IMG/VR virus record: IMGVR_UViG_3300032046_000212
Span: 1-24,490 of that record
Length of the DNA stretch: 24,490 bases
Reading direction: 5' to 3' (one strand)
From: a virus
The translations under genes were made by a program, and so were the position numbers. This document shows positions 16,319 to 24,456 of the stretch, piece after piece (position 1 is the first letter of the stretch; each line of letters opens with the position of its first letter). The notes under the pieces were generated by a model. It was not told the DNA's origin. It searched no databases and worked only from the letters and a program-made list of their open reading frames with translations.

Positions 16319-19300
16319 TCAGTAGTGGTGTTCCGGGACGTCCTTGAGCTTACCTAGTCCCGGCAGCTTCGACTTTGCCTGAGTCATCCCGAACTCTGCT
16401 CCAAAAGCGATGCCTGGCACTGGGTGGAGTCCGTGGATGTTGGACTGCGCATGAGTAGAGGCTGCATCGAGGATGGTGTCCTTCAGCCTCTGGTGTTGCA
16501 GCTTCGCCATCCAGTCTTCCTGCAGCGAGAGCGGCATCATGTCGACACCCTTCAGCACAGGCTTGTGCTCGATGGGGTTCTTGCCAGCCTTCACCAAGTC
16601 CGAGTTGATCTTGCGGATGATGGAGAGTGGGCGGAAGTCTCCGCGCAATGTCTCATGGTGATCGCCTGGGTCGACGATCTTTGTGAGGTTCGACATCGCA
16701 CTCACCACGGTCTCGACAGCACGACGGCGGACACCCTCGCTCTTATAGAGCTCATGAATCTCCGAGGTCATGTGGTTCTGGACCTTCTCCATGTTCCCAG
16801 TGGCCTTATACAGATCATGGGGGTTCACGAACGTGCGATTCGGGTCGGACAGGTGCTGTCCCGCATCGAAGTGCATCCCCACTTTCGGCGCCTCCCAAGG
16901 GATGAAGCCTTCGACTTGCTTCTCGTGGGGGAGAAGTTCGTGCAGTGGCATGCCGCTGTCGTCCTTGCCGACGAAGTGCTTCACGCCGCCGATGAAGATG
17001 TTCGCCCCGATATCCGTCCTCTCAATCTTGTCCACCTTCCCCGAGTGCATGGCAAGAGAAGAAGCGTTGGGGATCTTCTGGGGGAGCATGGTGAGCTGCT
17101 GGAACCGAGCGAAACTGTTCAGTAGTTTGCCACCTCCCTGCTCCTTCACGCCTCCGGTGTGGAAGCTCTTGAGCGTGAGCTGGACGGCTCGCTCTCCCAC
17201 GGCATGTGCCGCCAAGACACCCAGGTTGGTGCCGAGGGGGTGGTCATGCCCGCCGTGGCCGAGGCCGGCGTCCATCTGACAGATGCCCTTCTCGCTCTCG
17301 CACTTGAGGGGGCTGCGGACGACGATCTTCGCATCCTTCTTCGCCGCTATGATCTGCCCCACAACGTCAGGGCTCAATCGGGTCCCGGCAGTGATGTGCA
17401 TCTGCCCGTGCTTGAAGTCCTCAGCGAGGTAGCGATCATGAACATCCGGCTCGTGGATGTCCAAGGAGATGCCCTTCTTGGTCCCGCAGTCGTGCTCGTT
17501 GACCACCAGGTGCATCATGTTGTTCATCAGGAGCTTCGACATGTAGCCGGGCTCCTGAACCTCTTGAACCTTCATGACGGCGCCGCGTCGAGCTCCGTGC
17601 ATCTGAGTCCAGTACCCGCCCACGTCGAGCCCTTCGGAGTAGCTCTTGGTGACTGGTGTGGGGATCTTTCGGTCCGCCGAGTCTCGGTAGATCATCGGAG
17701 CGATGACCATCTGCTTGTACTGCTCCCAGCCCGGCTTCACGCCTGCTTGGTACATCTGGAACAGGTTCGTAGGATCTTTCTTGAGCTTCTCCTCGTGCTT
17801 GTCCTTGATGGCCTCCTCAGCCTTCTCGTACACCACGATGGCCCGACGGTCCTTGTCCGCCTCCGGGATGTTGTGGTTGGCTCGAAGGTCCTTGACCTCC
17901 TTGTGGGCCTCAGCGAGCAACTTGTCTCGGGACTCGTGGTCCGGAGTGAAGTCTGCCAGGGACAGTGAGTGTGTCCCCACAGGGATGACAACCTTCTTCT
18001 TGGTCTCTGCCAGGGGAAGGTTCTTGTGGAAGACGAAGTTGTGGCCGGCGTTTTCCGGCGGGTGCACCTCGACTAGCCCGAAGGCTGCTCCGTTACCGAG
18101 GTCCTTCATCTTATTGACGATGCTTCCAAAGTCCTTCGGGTGGTTGTTGGCGATCGTAGTGAAGAGACTGTCGAGGCCCTTCCGGTGGATGCGGAAGTCG
18201 AGGTTGTGCATGACATCCTTCTGCATCGCTTCCGGCAGTGCCGTAGCAAGAAGGACTCGTCCTCCCGTTGTCTTCTTGTCGCCAACGTGGACGATGTCGT
18301 GGATGGTCAGATCTCCCTTACGAACCGCGTCAACGACCAGTCCTTCATGGGCGAACTTCTTCCCGGTGTCCTTGCCGGTGACGCTCAGTTTGTAGAGGCC
18401 CAGCGCGGCCTCGAGCGTGGGCGTGAACATGACCTTGCCCGTCGCGTCGTTGAACAGGTTGTTCGAGGGCATCATCTTGTATGCCTCGGCTACAGCCTCG
18501 TGGTGAATGGGCACGAAGATGCTCATCGTGTCCCCGTCGAAGTCAGCGTTGTATCCACCCGTGACGAGCGGGTGAATCTGGATAGCCTGACCTTCGACGA
18601 GCTTCGGCTTGAACGCCTGCACGCTGAACTTGTGAAGCGCCGGGTCGCGCTTCATGAGAACCGGACGCTCCTCAACCACCTTCTGCAGGGCGTGCCACAC
18701 CGCAGGGGTCTTTTGCGTGATGAGTTTCTGGGCCTCGATGGCGGTAGGCGCGTGCCCCAAGTCTCGTAGCTTCCGCACGACAAAGGGTTTGAAGAGGTCG
18801 AGCGCCGCCGTCCTCGGCAGCCCTACCTCGTCCAGTCCCAGGCTCGGCTCCGGCACAATCGTGGAGCGCATCGTCATGTCCTGACGGCGATCCATCAGCG
18901 TGCTCTGAAAGAAGCCAGTCTTCGGGCTTGCGCCGGCGATCTGGTGGAGGACACCCTTCTGGTTGTTCTTCGTGTCCTCGTAGGGGATGCCGACACCCAT
19001 GATGGCCTTCACGCCATCGTAGAAGTCTCTCCGGAGGTTCGTCTTACCGGGGTCGGTGAGGTTCTTCTTGAGGAAGGGGTCCCCAAGCTTCTCGTTGACC
19101 TCACCGAAGTTCGAGTAGAGGCCGTTCAAGTCGGCGTACTTCACAGCCCCTGTCGGTAGCATCGAGACGGGGCGCATCACCGGAGGGATGAGCGGGAGGT
19201 GGTGCAGGACATAGGCTTCGCTTGGCTTGAGGCCGAGCTCCTGCAGCGACTGGAGGTACTTCACCTTCTTCAGTGCCGGGTCGATCTTCGCCCCCTTCGC

Positions 19301-22300
19301 TCCCGTGAGCTCCTTCTTTGCCGACTTGAGATCCTTCTCTACGTCGATCTTGTCGAGAAGCATCTTGATGGCCGCACCACCCGTCACTCCTGAGCCAACG
19401 TCCACAAGGCTGCCCGTGGGGGCCACGCCACGCTCGCCGGAGACGACCGAGAAGTAGTCCTTCTTGGAGAGGCCCGTCAGTCTCTGGATGGGCTTCTCGA
19501 AGATAGGGTTCGGGACGGGCTCAGCCAGCACGATGTGCGACCACTTCCGGCCACCAAGACCGCCGGTGATTTTCTCGTCGAAGATGCCACCCGGACGGGG
19601 CTTGAGGTCGCCGTCCTTCAGCTTCGCATCCAGCCTCTCTGTGGGCTTCGGGATTGCCCCGTTGCTCATGTGGAGGATGTGCTTGTCCGTGAGGGGGGAG
19701 AGCGAGAACGCATGCCCCTGCTTCTCGACGTTCACACCGGACGCACGGAGCATGTCCGTGAACTTCTGGAAGGCAAAAGTAGACGTCGGCACCGGCAGCG
19801 GCTGGCCCGTCTGAATGGCCGTCCACACCTGGTTATGCTGGGAGTTCCAGGCCTTGGCGGGGTTGGTCTGGGGGTCTGCGCCCTCCGACTTCCACGTCTG
19901 CATCTCACGGACGTTGGCCTTGGCCCCGTGCGCCAGCATGGCGTACATGCCGAGGACACCCATGGATTGTCCGCCGGTTCCTGCACCGCTCGTGGGCTGC
20001 AGGTTCATGTCGTAGTGCTCGTTCGATCCAATGCCTGGAGAGCCCATACCGGAGCGGACACTCATCTTCTTGTCCACCTGATGGACCAGCTTGAGCATGT
20101 GCTGGGGACCGACCAAAGCCTTGCCAATTGAGTGGCCAGAGACCGGGTCAATGAGCTCTTCGGTGTCCGACAGTCCGTGCTCCTTGAGCTCCGACTTCAC
20201 TCGAGCAAGAGTGTCGACCATCGGCTCGAAGTTCTTCACCGTGTAGGTCTTGCCAGTCTTCTGGGCAACCTTGCCCGCACAGACCTCGAGCACCTGCCCA
20301 ACGTTCATACGGCCAGGGATCCCACTAGGGTTGAGGGCAACCTCGATGTGCTTTCCGTCCTTGGTGTGGGGCATGTCGTGGTCCGGTAGAACCATCGTGA
20401 CAATGCCCTTGTTGCCGTAGCGGCCAGCCATCTTGTCACCGACCTGCATCGGCTCGATGGTGCGCACATGGACAATGACGTCCTTGCCCGTCTTGTGCGT
20501 GCTGACGACTTCTCCCTGGAAGTCAGAGTCCCAGCGCATACTCTTGTCCGTGTGTGTTCCAGCCAACGAGCGCCGAATAGCCGCAACACCTGTGCGGTCA
20601 CGCAGACGGAAGGGCTTCATGGCCAGGATGAGAGGGTCTCCTGGGCTCACCTTCGTGCCGACACGCACGATGCCGTCATCACCAACCTTCTTGAGCTGGT
20701 CCTTCGTGAAGGTCGTGGGGTTCTGCACCTCGAACCTCTTCGGACTGAAGACCGTGTCTTCCTCGAAGGGGAGCGTGTGCTTGTGGAGATGCTGGCTTGA
20801 CAGCTTGTCCGCAGCGCTCTGGGAGATGACGATGCCGTCCTCGAAGTTGTAGCCCTTGAAGGGCACATACCCAACGCGGAGGTTCGTGCCGAGAGCCAGC
20901 GTTCCGTTCTTGGAGAAGTTGGTGTCAGCAACTGTCTGGCCCATCTTGATCTTGTCGCCGATAGCAACAAGCGGCGTAGAGTGCATGACACTCTTCGCGT
21001 CGTTCAGGGGGTAGTTGTTGTAGAGCTGAACTTCGTGCTTCTTGCCCGAGGCATCTTGGATGTGGATTGCATCCTTCTTGATGTCGGTCACCGTGCCGTC
21101 CACGTGTGAGCGGTGAGACGCCTGCTTGCCGACCACGTTCTCGAAAGTCTCGAAGCCCTTAGCCGTGACGCCCGAGGACACCTGCACCAGCGGACTCTCC
21201 CGATTCACCAGGGAGATCGACTGCTCGATGTGCCGGCTTGCCATGGACGCACGGTTACCGCTCGTGTTCCCCAGGAACGGGATCAAGTTCGAGGTGATGT
21301 TGAACAGCTGGCTCGGGTGACGAAGCACGTACTTCGCGTCGGAGAACTTGCCCTCACGAATCTCCTGCCCCAGCACATTCATCTTCACCTCTGGGTGCAG
21401 AGGTACTGGCTTGTTGTTCTCCCAGCGAACCTGGTCCGGGAGCACGATAGAGGACTTGTGGACCTCACCGGGCGGGACGAGCTCAGTCTTACCTGTCTGG
21501 ATATTGTAGAGGTGAATCTTCGGCTGGTTGCCATCCTTCTTCACGCCGATGGGAAGGCGAAGCGTGATGCCCGTCTTCTCCCCCTCCGGCGTATGAATGG
21601 GGTCGAGGAAGCCCAGGTGAGACGGGTTGACGAACTTCGCCTCATCCGTGACGGACTGCTCCGACTGGATGCCACCAGGCCCCATGATGGTTGTCTGCTG
21701 GGACGAGCTCACCATCTCCACCGGGTTGATCTGCGAGGCCACTCGGGTCGCGCTGTTCTTGTGGAAGATGTCCTTCATCGGCTTGTTGAACAGGTCGAAC
21801 TTCACGACCTCACGCACGGCCGTTGCCGTGTTGATCTTCCGGCTCGCCTTGTCTCGGATGGTGCGGCTGGCCTGGCGCAGCTTGTCGAAGGCGAAGTCCC
21901 CGACGGTACGCAGGTCCTTGAAGACAAGGCTGTCGCGGTCGTCCTCGGGGGCACCAGCCTGGACCTTGAGCATCTTGGCCGTGGCCAGGTGCATGGCCTC
22001 TCCCGTCACATGTGGGAACGCCTTGCCCAGCGTGAGCTCCGTTGCCTCAGGGCGCATCTTCGACTCGGTCATCGTATCGAAGAGGTGCTGCTTTGCTTCC
22101 TCTGCCGATGCCGGTGCCACGCGCTTGTCCGCCTTGAAGAAACGCTCCACGGCGCCAGCCGTACCTCGAGCATTCTTGTTGTCCTCGAGGATCTTCTTGC
22201 CCCAGGACTTCTCGAGATCGTCATCCGCGATGCCCATCGTCTTGAGGATGGGGTAGAGCGGTAGCTTGCTCTTGCCGTACTCCATCAAGAAGCGGTTCGA

Positions 22301-22747
22301 CTTCGGCTCGAACATGATGTCGAAGGCTTTGCGGCCCGACACATTGAAGCGGCTCTCGAGCTCGCCGTTACGCCGGCGCCGAACATAGACACCGGGCTTG
22401 AGCTGCCACTGGTTGTCGACCTGGTACTCCTGCCCATCGACGATGTAACTGTAGCGCTTCGTCATCTTCGGGATCTCAGCGACGCGCACACGCTGCGTGT
22501 CCACTGCTTTGCCCGTAGTGTTGTCCTTCAGCTCGAGCGTGGCGTAGACGGGGACACTCCAAGAGTCTCCGTTGATCTTCGCCTTGTGCTGCGAACGAAT
22601 GTCGTCCGGATCTAGGTGGTCCTTGGTCTCCAAAGACTTGAGATGGAGGGACTGCACCTTCCCATTCAAAGGGAAGTGCTGACGGATGCCCTCCTCAACC
22701 TTTTCTTGGAGGTGAGCAAACGCTTCCTGTGGATCTAGGTGCGCCAT
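16319..22747 (-). CDS. Single-chain beta-beta' fused phage RNA polymerase
   Basis: The 2142-residue protein carries both large subunits of a cellular-type RNA polymerase in one frame. The beta half has HTPEG (385-389), NRASM (498-502), GYNFEDG (632-638), GDKMAGR..GNKG (770-781), then PSGIPGRMNVGQVLE and, near 949, MQTW. About 90 linker residues follow. The beta' half begins near 1053 (GGIFDEK) and has RPVSMLP, DLFKPFVVRK, the metal-binding NADFDGD at 1400-1406 (D1402, D1404, D1406), a trigger helix MHGARRG from 1716, and GERAVQLTLKSFHTGGV. It ends in a KLKDVPEHHY tail. The beta' N-terminal zinc domain is absent. At the second zinc site C1754, C1816 and C1823 remain but the fourth Cys is D1826. 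At 2142 residues it is shorter than the E. coli sum. It heads the late block and no alpha or sigma is visible. Confidence 0.95.
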   Translation of the reverse strand: MAHLDPQEAFAHLQEKVEEGIRQHFPLNGKVQSLHLKSLETKDHLDPDDIRSQHKAKINGDSWSVPVYATLELKDNTTGKAVDTQRVRVAEIPKMTKRYSYIVDGQEYQVDNQWQLKPGVYVRRRRNGELESRFNVSGRKAFDIMFEPKSNRFLMEYGKSKLPLYPILKTMGIADDDLEKSWGKKILEDNKNARGTAGAVERFFKADKRVAPASAEEAKQHLFDTMTESKMRPEATELTLGKAFPHVTGEAMHLATAKMLKVQAGAPEDDRDSLVFKDLRTVGDFAFDKLRQASRTIRDKASRKINTATAVREVVKFDLFNKPMKDIFHKNSATRVASQINPVEMVSSSQQTTIMGPGGIQSEQSVTDEAKFVNPSHLGFLDPIHTPEGEKTGITLRLPIGVKKDGNQPKIHLYNIQTGKTELVPPGEVHKSSIVLPDQVRWENNKPVPLHPEVKMNVLGQEIREGKFSDAKYVLRHPSQLFNITSNLIPFLGNTSGNRASMASRHIEQSISLVNRESPLVQVSSGVTAKGFETFENVVGKQASHRSHVDGTVTDIKKDAIHIQDASGKKHEVQLYNNYPLNDAKSVMHSTPLVAIGDKIKMGQTVADTNFSKNGTLALGTNLRVGYVPFKGYNFEDGIVISQSAADKLSSQHLHKHTLPFEEDTVFSPKRFEVQNPTTFTKDQLKKVGDDGIVRVGTKVSPGDPLILAMKPFRLRDRTGVAAIRRSLAGTHTDKSMRWDSDFQGEVVSTHKTGKDVIVHVRTIEPMQVGDKMAGRYGNKGIVTMVLPDHDMPHTKDGKHIEVALNPSGIPGRMNVGQVLEVCAGKVAQKTGKTYTVKNFEPMVDTLARVKSELKEHGLSDTEELIDPVSGHSIGKALVGPQHMLKLVHQVDKKMSVRSGMGSPGIGSNEHYDMNLQPTSGAGTGGQSMGVLGMYAMLAHGAKANVREMQTWKSEGADPQTNPAKAWNSQHNQVWTAIQTGQPLPVPTSTFAFQKFTDMLRASGVNVEKQGHAFSLSPLTDKHILHMSNGAIPKPTERLDAKLKDGDLKPRPGGIFDEKITGGLGGRKWSHIVLAEPVPNPIFEKPIQRLTGLSKKDYFSVVSGERGVAPTGSLVDVGSGVTGGAAIKMLLDKIDVEKDLKSAKKELTGAKGAKIDPALKKVKYLQSLQELGLKPSEAYVLHHLPLIPPVMRPVSMLPTGAVKYADLNGLYSNFGEVNEKLGDPFLKKNLTDPGKTNLRRDFYDGVKAIMGVGIPYEDTKNNQKGVLHQIAGASPKTGFFQSTLMDRRQDMTMRSTIVPEPSLGLDEVGLPRTAALDLFKPFVVRKLRDLGHAPTAIEAQKLITQKTPAVWHALQKVVEERPVLMKRDPALHKFSVQAFKPKLVEGQAIQIHPLVTGGYNADFDGDTMSIFVPIHHEAVAEAYKMMPSNNLFNDATGKVMFTPTLEAALGLYKLSVTGKDTGKKFAHEGLVVDAVRKGDLTIHDIVHVGDKKTTGGRVLLATALPEAMQKDVMHNLDFRIHRKGLDSLFTTIANNHPKDFGSIVNKMKDLGNGAAFGLVEVHPPENAGHNFVFHKNLPLAETKKKVVIPVGTHSLSLADFTPDHESRDKLLAEAHKEVKDLRANHNIPEADKDRRAIVVYEKAEEAIKDKHEEKLKKDPTNLFQMYQAGVKPGWEQYKQMVIAPMIYRDSADRKIPTPVTKSYSEGLDVGGYWTQMHGARRGAVMKVQEVQEPGYMSKLLMNNMMHLVVNEHDCGTKKGISLDIHEPDVHDRYLAEDFKHGQMHITAGTRLSPDVVGQIIAAKKDAKIVVRSPLKCESEKGICQMDAGLGHGGHDHPLGTNLGVLAAHAVGERAVQLTLKSFHTGGVKEQGGGKLLNSFARFQQLTMLPQKIPNASSLAMHSGKVDKIERTDIGANIFIGGVKHFVGKDDSGMPLHELLPHEKQVEGFIPWEAPKVGMHFDAGQHLSDPNRTFVNPHDLYKATGNMEKVQNHMTSEIHELYKSEGVRRRAVETVVSAMSNLTKIVDPGDHHETLRGDFRPLSIIRKINSDLVKAGKNPIEHKPVLKGVDMMPLSLQEDWMAKLQHQRLKDTILDAASTHAQSNIHGLHPVPGIAFGAEFGMTQAKSKLPGLGKLKDVPEHHY

Positions 22748-22866
22748 GGGCTACCGAGAGGTTACCCCAGGACGCCGTGCATAAGAACTGAGAAGCGTGC
22801 AAGACCTCCCATTACGCGGGGATAAGTGTCTTGGTGGGAAACATCTCATCAGACTTTGGAGGTCGC
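22748..22866. promoter_or_regulatory. Divergent intergenic region
   Basis: These 119 bases separate the polymerase (minus) from the small plus-strand genes. It should hold promoters for both directions. I see no convincing -35/-10 pair. An inverted repeat (22803-22809 with 22858-22864) includes the Shine-Dalgarno of the first plus gene. Confidence 0.4.
22803..22864 (+). repeat. Inverted repeat enclosing an SD sequence
   Basis: GACCTCC at 22803-22809 is the exact reverse complement of GGAGGTC at 22858-22864, 48 bases apart. The right arm contains the GGAGG that serves the GTG at 22867. If the arms pair in RNA they would mask the ribosome site. Confidence 0.4.
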
Positions 22867-23004
22867 GTGGGTGTGCCGATGGTTGCGGGTCCCGGTCAGA
22901 CGGATGGCGGCATGTTCGAGGATGACATCGACAGTCTCTTCGATGGGAGTGACGACTACGACGACGACAGCGATGACCGAGACTCGGGCGGAGACGACGA
23001 TTGA
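22867..23004 (+). CDS. 45-residue acidic mini-protein
   Basis: This frame starts GTG at 22867 with GGAGG upstream (an in-frame ATG at 22879 is also possible) and ends TGA at 23002-23004. The product has a small Gly-rich N-terminus and then a run of Asp/Ser/Gly (MFEDDIDSLFDGSDDYDDDS, then DRDSGGDDD), giving strong negative charge. It has no recognised fold. Acidic mini-proteins in phages can be DNA mimics or partners of basic proteins, but there is no direct evidence here. The next gene's ATG overlaps its stop (TGATG), so the pair is probably translated together. A longer overlapping frame in another phase has repetitive Thr/Arg content and is not protein-like. Confidence 0.6.
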   Translation: MGVPMVAGPGQTDGGMFEDDIDSLFDGSDDYDDDSDDRDSGGDDD

Positions 23005-23105
23005 TGTTGTTCTGGGCAGTGACCGCAGGGCTGATGAACGGAACGCTCATCTGGATTAGGAGGAGGCTCGCGAAGATCCAACGGGAACAAGAATCTAGGA
23101 GGTAG
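23004..23105 (+). CDS. 33-residue membrane peptide
   Basis: ATG at 23004 overlaps the preceding TGA. The peptide has a hydrophobic segment (MLFWAVTAGLMNGTLIWI) long enough to cross a membrane, followed by a basic RRRLAKIQREQ tail. This is the layout of a small single-pass membrane protein with the tail inside. The end carries the Shine-Dalgarno (AGGAGGT, 23097-23103) of the next gene. Function is unknown; holin-like, superinfection-related or membrane-anchor roles are possible. It is short, but the coupling and the clear topology support it. Confidence 0.5.
   Translation: MLFWAVTAGLMNGTLIWIRRRLAKIQREQESRR
23097..23103 (+). promoter_or_regulatory. Strong Shine-Dalgarno of the GTG at 23109
   Basis: AGGAGGT, five bases before GTG 23109, lies within the last codons and stop of the 33-residue gene. 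It decides the GTG as the start of the next gene. Confidence 0.8.
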
Positions 23106-23108
23106 CTC

Positions 23109-23702
23109 GTGCTTCTCGACCCGTACCTAGACAAGCACCTGGTGGTCCCGTACGCGGGCACACGACTCTTGCCTGAGACCTTCGACCTAGTTGGTGCGGA
23201 GATCTTAGACCCGGCAAATTCTGAACGCAGGTGGACTCTCAAAGCTTTCTACGCACCGGTGCGTGGCAGAGCCCTCGGGGGAGTCCGCGCCAAGCTGACG
23301 GACCAGAAAGGTTTTACTACGTTCTGCAACCAGCGAGATCTGGAGGTACTCGTTGGCATAGCGGAGCCTGGAGCCTACTGCCCGTGGGCGAAGGAGGATT
23401 ACGCCGAGCCTGGGGGGCAGGACTGGTACGGGCTGTTCATGGATGACGATGACCTCGACGATGACATGCACGATCGGGAGATGTTGCTGCGCTCGCAGTC
23501 ACTCTCTGGAATCTTGGTGGGCAGCCTCGAGGTCGTTCGTCGTCTGCACATAGATACGCAGTACGACGTGGAGGAGCTCTCAATGCTTCTCTGGGACTGC
23601 GACCCACGCACAGGAATCACTCCTGACCTGCGCTTGGAAACCGTTGACGGCCGCTGGAAGCGCGTCGAAAGGATAAAGGTTCAATGGCAGTACCTTCGAT
23701 GA
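23109..23702 (+). CDS. Unknown 197-residue protein
   Basis: The GTG start at 23109 has a near-perfect Shine-Dalgarno. The protein begins MLLDPYLDKHLVVPYAGTRLL and has a mixed alpha/beta look with an Asp-rich loop at 111-123 (FMDDDDLDDDMHD) and a C-terminus of alternating strands (RLETVDGRWKRVERIKVQW). No catalytic motif is recognised. It follows two mini-genes and overlaps the next gene by 19 bases, so it belongs to one operon. Its function cannot be inferred beyond being an accessory protein of the plus-strand operon. Confidence 0.6.
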   Translation: MLLDPYLDKHLVVPYAGTRLLPETFDLVGAEILDPANSERRWTLKAFYAPVRGRALGGVRAKLTDQKGFTTFCNQRDLEVLVGIAEPGAYCPWAKEDYAEPGGQDWYGLFMDDDDLDDDMHDREMLLRSQSLSGILVGSLEVVRRLHIDTQYDVEELSMLLWDCDPRTGITPDLRLETVDGRWKRVERIKVQWQYLR

Positions 23703-24331
23703 GTCTCCTGTTCCGTCAGCACCTGGAACAAGAGCTGGAGGTGGAAGAGGAAGAAGAGGAACGACAGCCAGGTGAAGCCGAGCAGACCTGCATGGCCTGC
23801 GACGCTCCCCTCATCTACACGGAAGAGGTGTTCAAGCTGGTGGTTGAGTACCCGCTCTTCAATGGGCGGGAAACTCTGCATCTGGACTTTCAACATGACG
23901 AGGGGGTGTATGAGGGCGACTTCTACTACGAGCCGCTGTTCTTCGAGTTCTCTTGCTGGGAGAACGCGACAGAGTCTCTGAGGAAGATGCTCGAGGATGC
24001 TCCGCCGGTGAAGCATTCAACAGAGCTCTTCGCATGCAGCTTCTGCGAGTCCTCCATCTGCGATCTGGAGATCTACGGGGCTGCCTATATCGGCGAGCTC
24101 CACGTCTCCCCCAGGATGCCCAACGGAGAGCCCACCGACACGTTCGTCACGATCGCAAAGCCAGACTACATCTGTCTCGGATGCCTCCTGCTGTTGGACG
24201 GCGAAGAGATCGACCTCTGGGATGAGGAGCTGAACCAGGTCGGGGAGTGCCAAGAGTGCTCTCACATCCGGTGCTGGCGGTACGGGGACGGGCGCTGCCC
24301 CTGTCCGTGCCACACCGAGGAGGAAGAATAG
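23684..24331 (+). CDS. Cys-rich likely metal-binding protein
   Basis: The 215-residue protein has a short N-terminus, a Glu-rich run (16-27) and then cysteine pairs: C36/C39, C118/C121 with C126, C164/C167, C189/C192 with C197, and C205, C207, C209 next to H210. This looks like a multi-zinc or other metal protein, with a beta-strand-rich part between (EGDFYYEPLFFEFS). The start at 23684 has AAAGGT upstream; an ATG at 23699 overlaps the previous TGA but lacks a ribosome site. The C-terminus is acidic (TEEEE). No known family is recognised. The gene overlaps its upstream neighbour by 19 bases. Confidence 0.65.
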   Translation: MAVPSMSLLFRQHLEQELEVEEEEEERQPGEAEQTCMACDAPLIYTEEVFKLVVEYPLFNGRETLHLDFQHDEGVYEGDFYYEPLFFEFSCWENATESLRKMLEDAPPVKHSTELFACSFCESSICDLEIYGAAYIGELHVSPRMPNGEPTDTFVTIAKPDYICLGCLLLLDGEEIDLWDEELNQVGECQECSHIRCWRYGDGRCPCPCHTEEEE

Positions 24332-24432
24332 TGCGTGGTCCGTCGTGCTGCTGGGCGAGTGCCTGGCGGTGCGGCGGAGCATCGTTTCTGCGCGGGGGTC
24401 TTTGTTACCCCCACACTTGTCTGAAGAAGTGA
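24331..24432 (+). CDS. Possible 33-residue Cys-rich peptide
   Basis: GTG at 24331 overlaps the TAG stop of the preceding gene (TAGTG), with GGAGGAAG upstream. The frame ends TGA at 24430-24432. The peptide has two adjacent cysteines and three more (CC, C, C, C) and a Lys end. It could be genuine because of the coupling and ribosome site, but it is short, and a G/C hairpin in its last third may be a terminator instead. Low confidence. Confidence 0.3.
   Translation: MRGPSCCWASAWRCGGASFLRGGLCYPHTCLKK
24394..24412 (+). terminator. Possible hairpin (terminator or attenuator)
   Basis: GGGGGT (24394-24399) can pair with ACCCCC (24407-24412) around a seven-base loop. The stem is strong but short and has no following U-run, so a standard intrinsic terminator is doubtful. 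Confidence 0.25.
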
Positions 24433-24456
24433 ACTGAACACGAGCAAGGAACAAGA

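Noticed and set aside
21113-22264. Plus-strand open frame of 383 codons
   Set aside because: It is antisense to the beta half of the polymerase, whose motifs fix the true strand.
16319-22747. Polymerase as host rpoB-rpoC chromosomal sequence
   Set aside because: Every gene downstream is a phage structural gene in one operon, and the enzyme is shorter than host subunits with an altered zinc site.
22826-23059. 77-codon plus-strand frame overlapping the acidic mini-gene
   Set aside because: Its product is Thr/Arg repetitive, it has no good ribosome site, and the alternative frame from GTG 22867 is coupled to the next gene.
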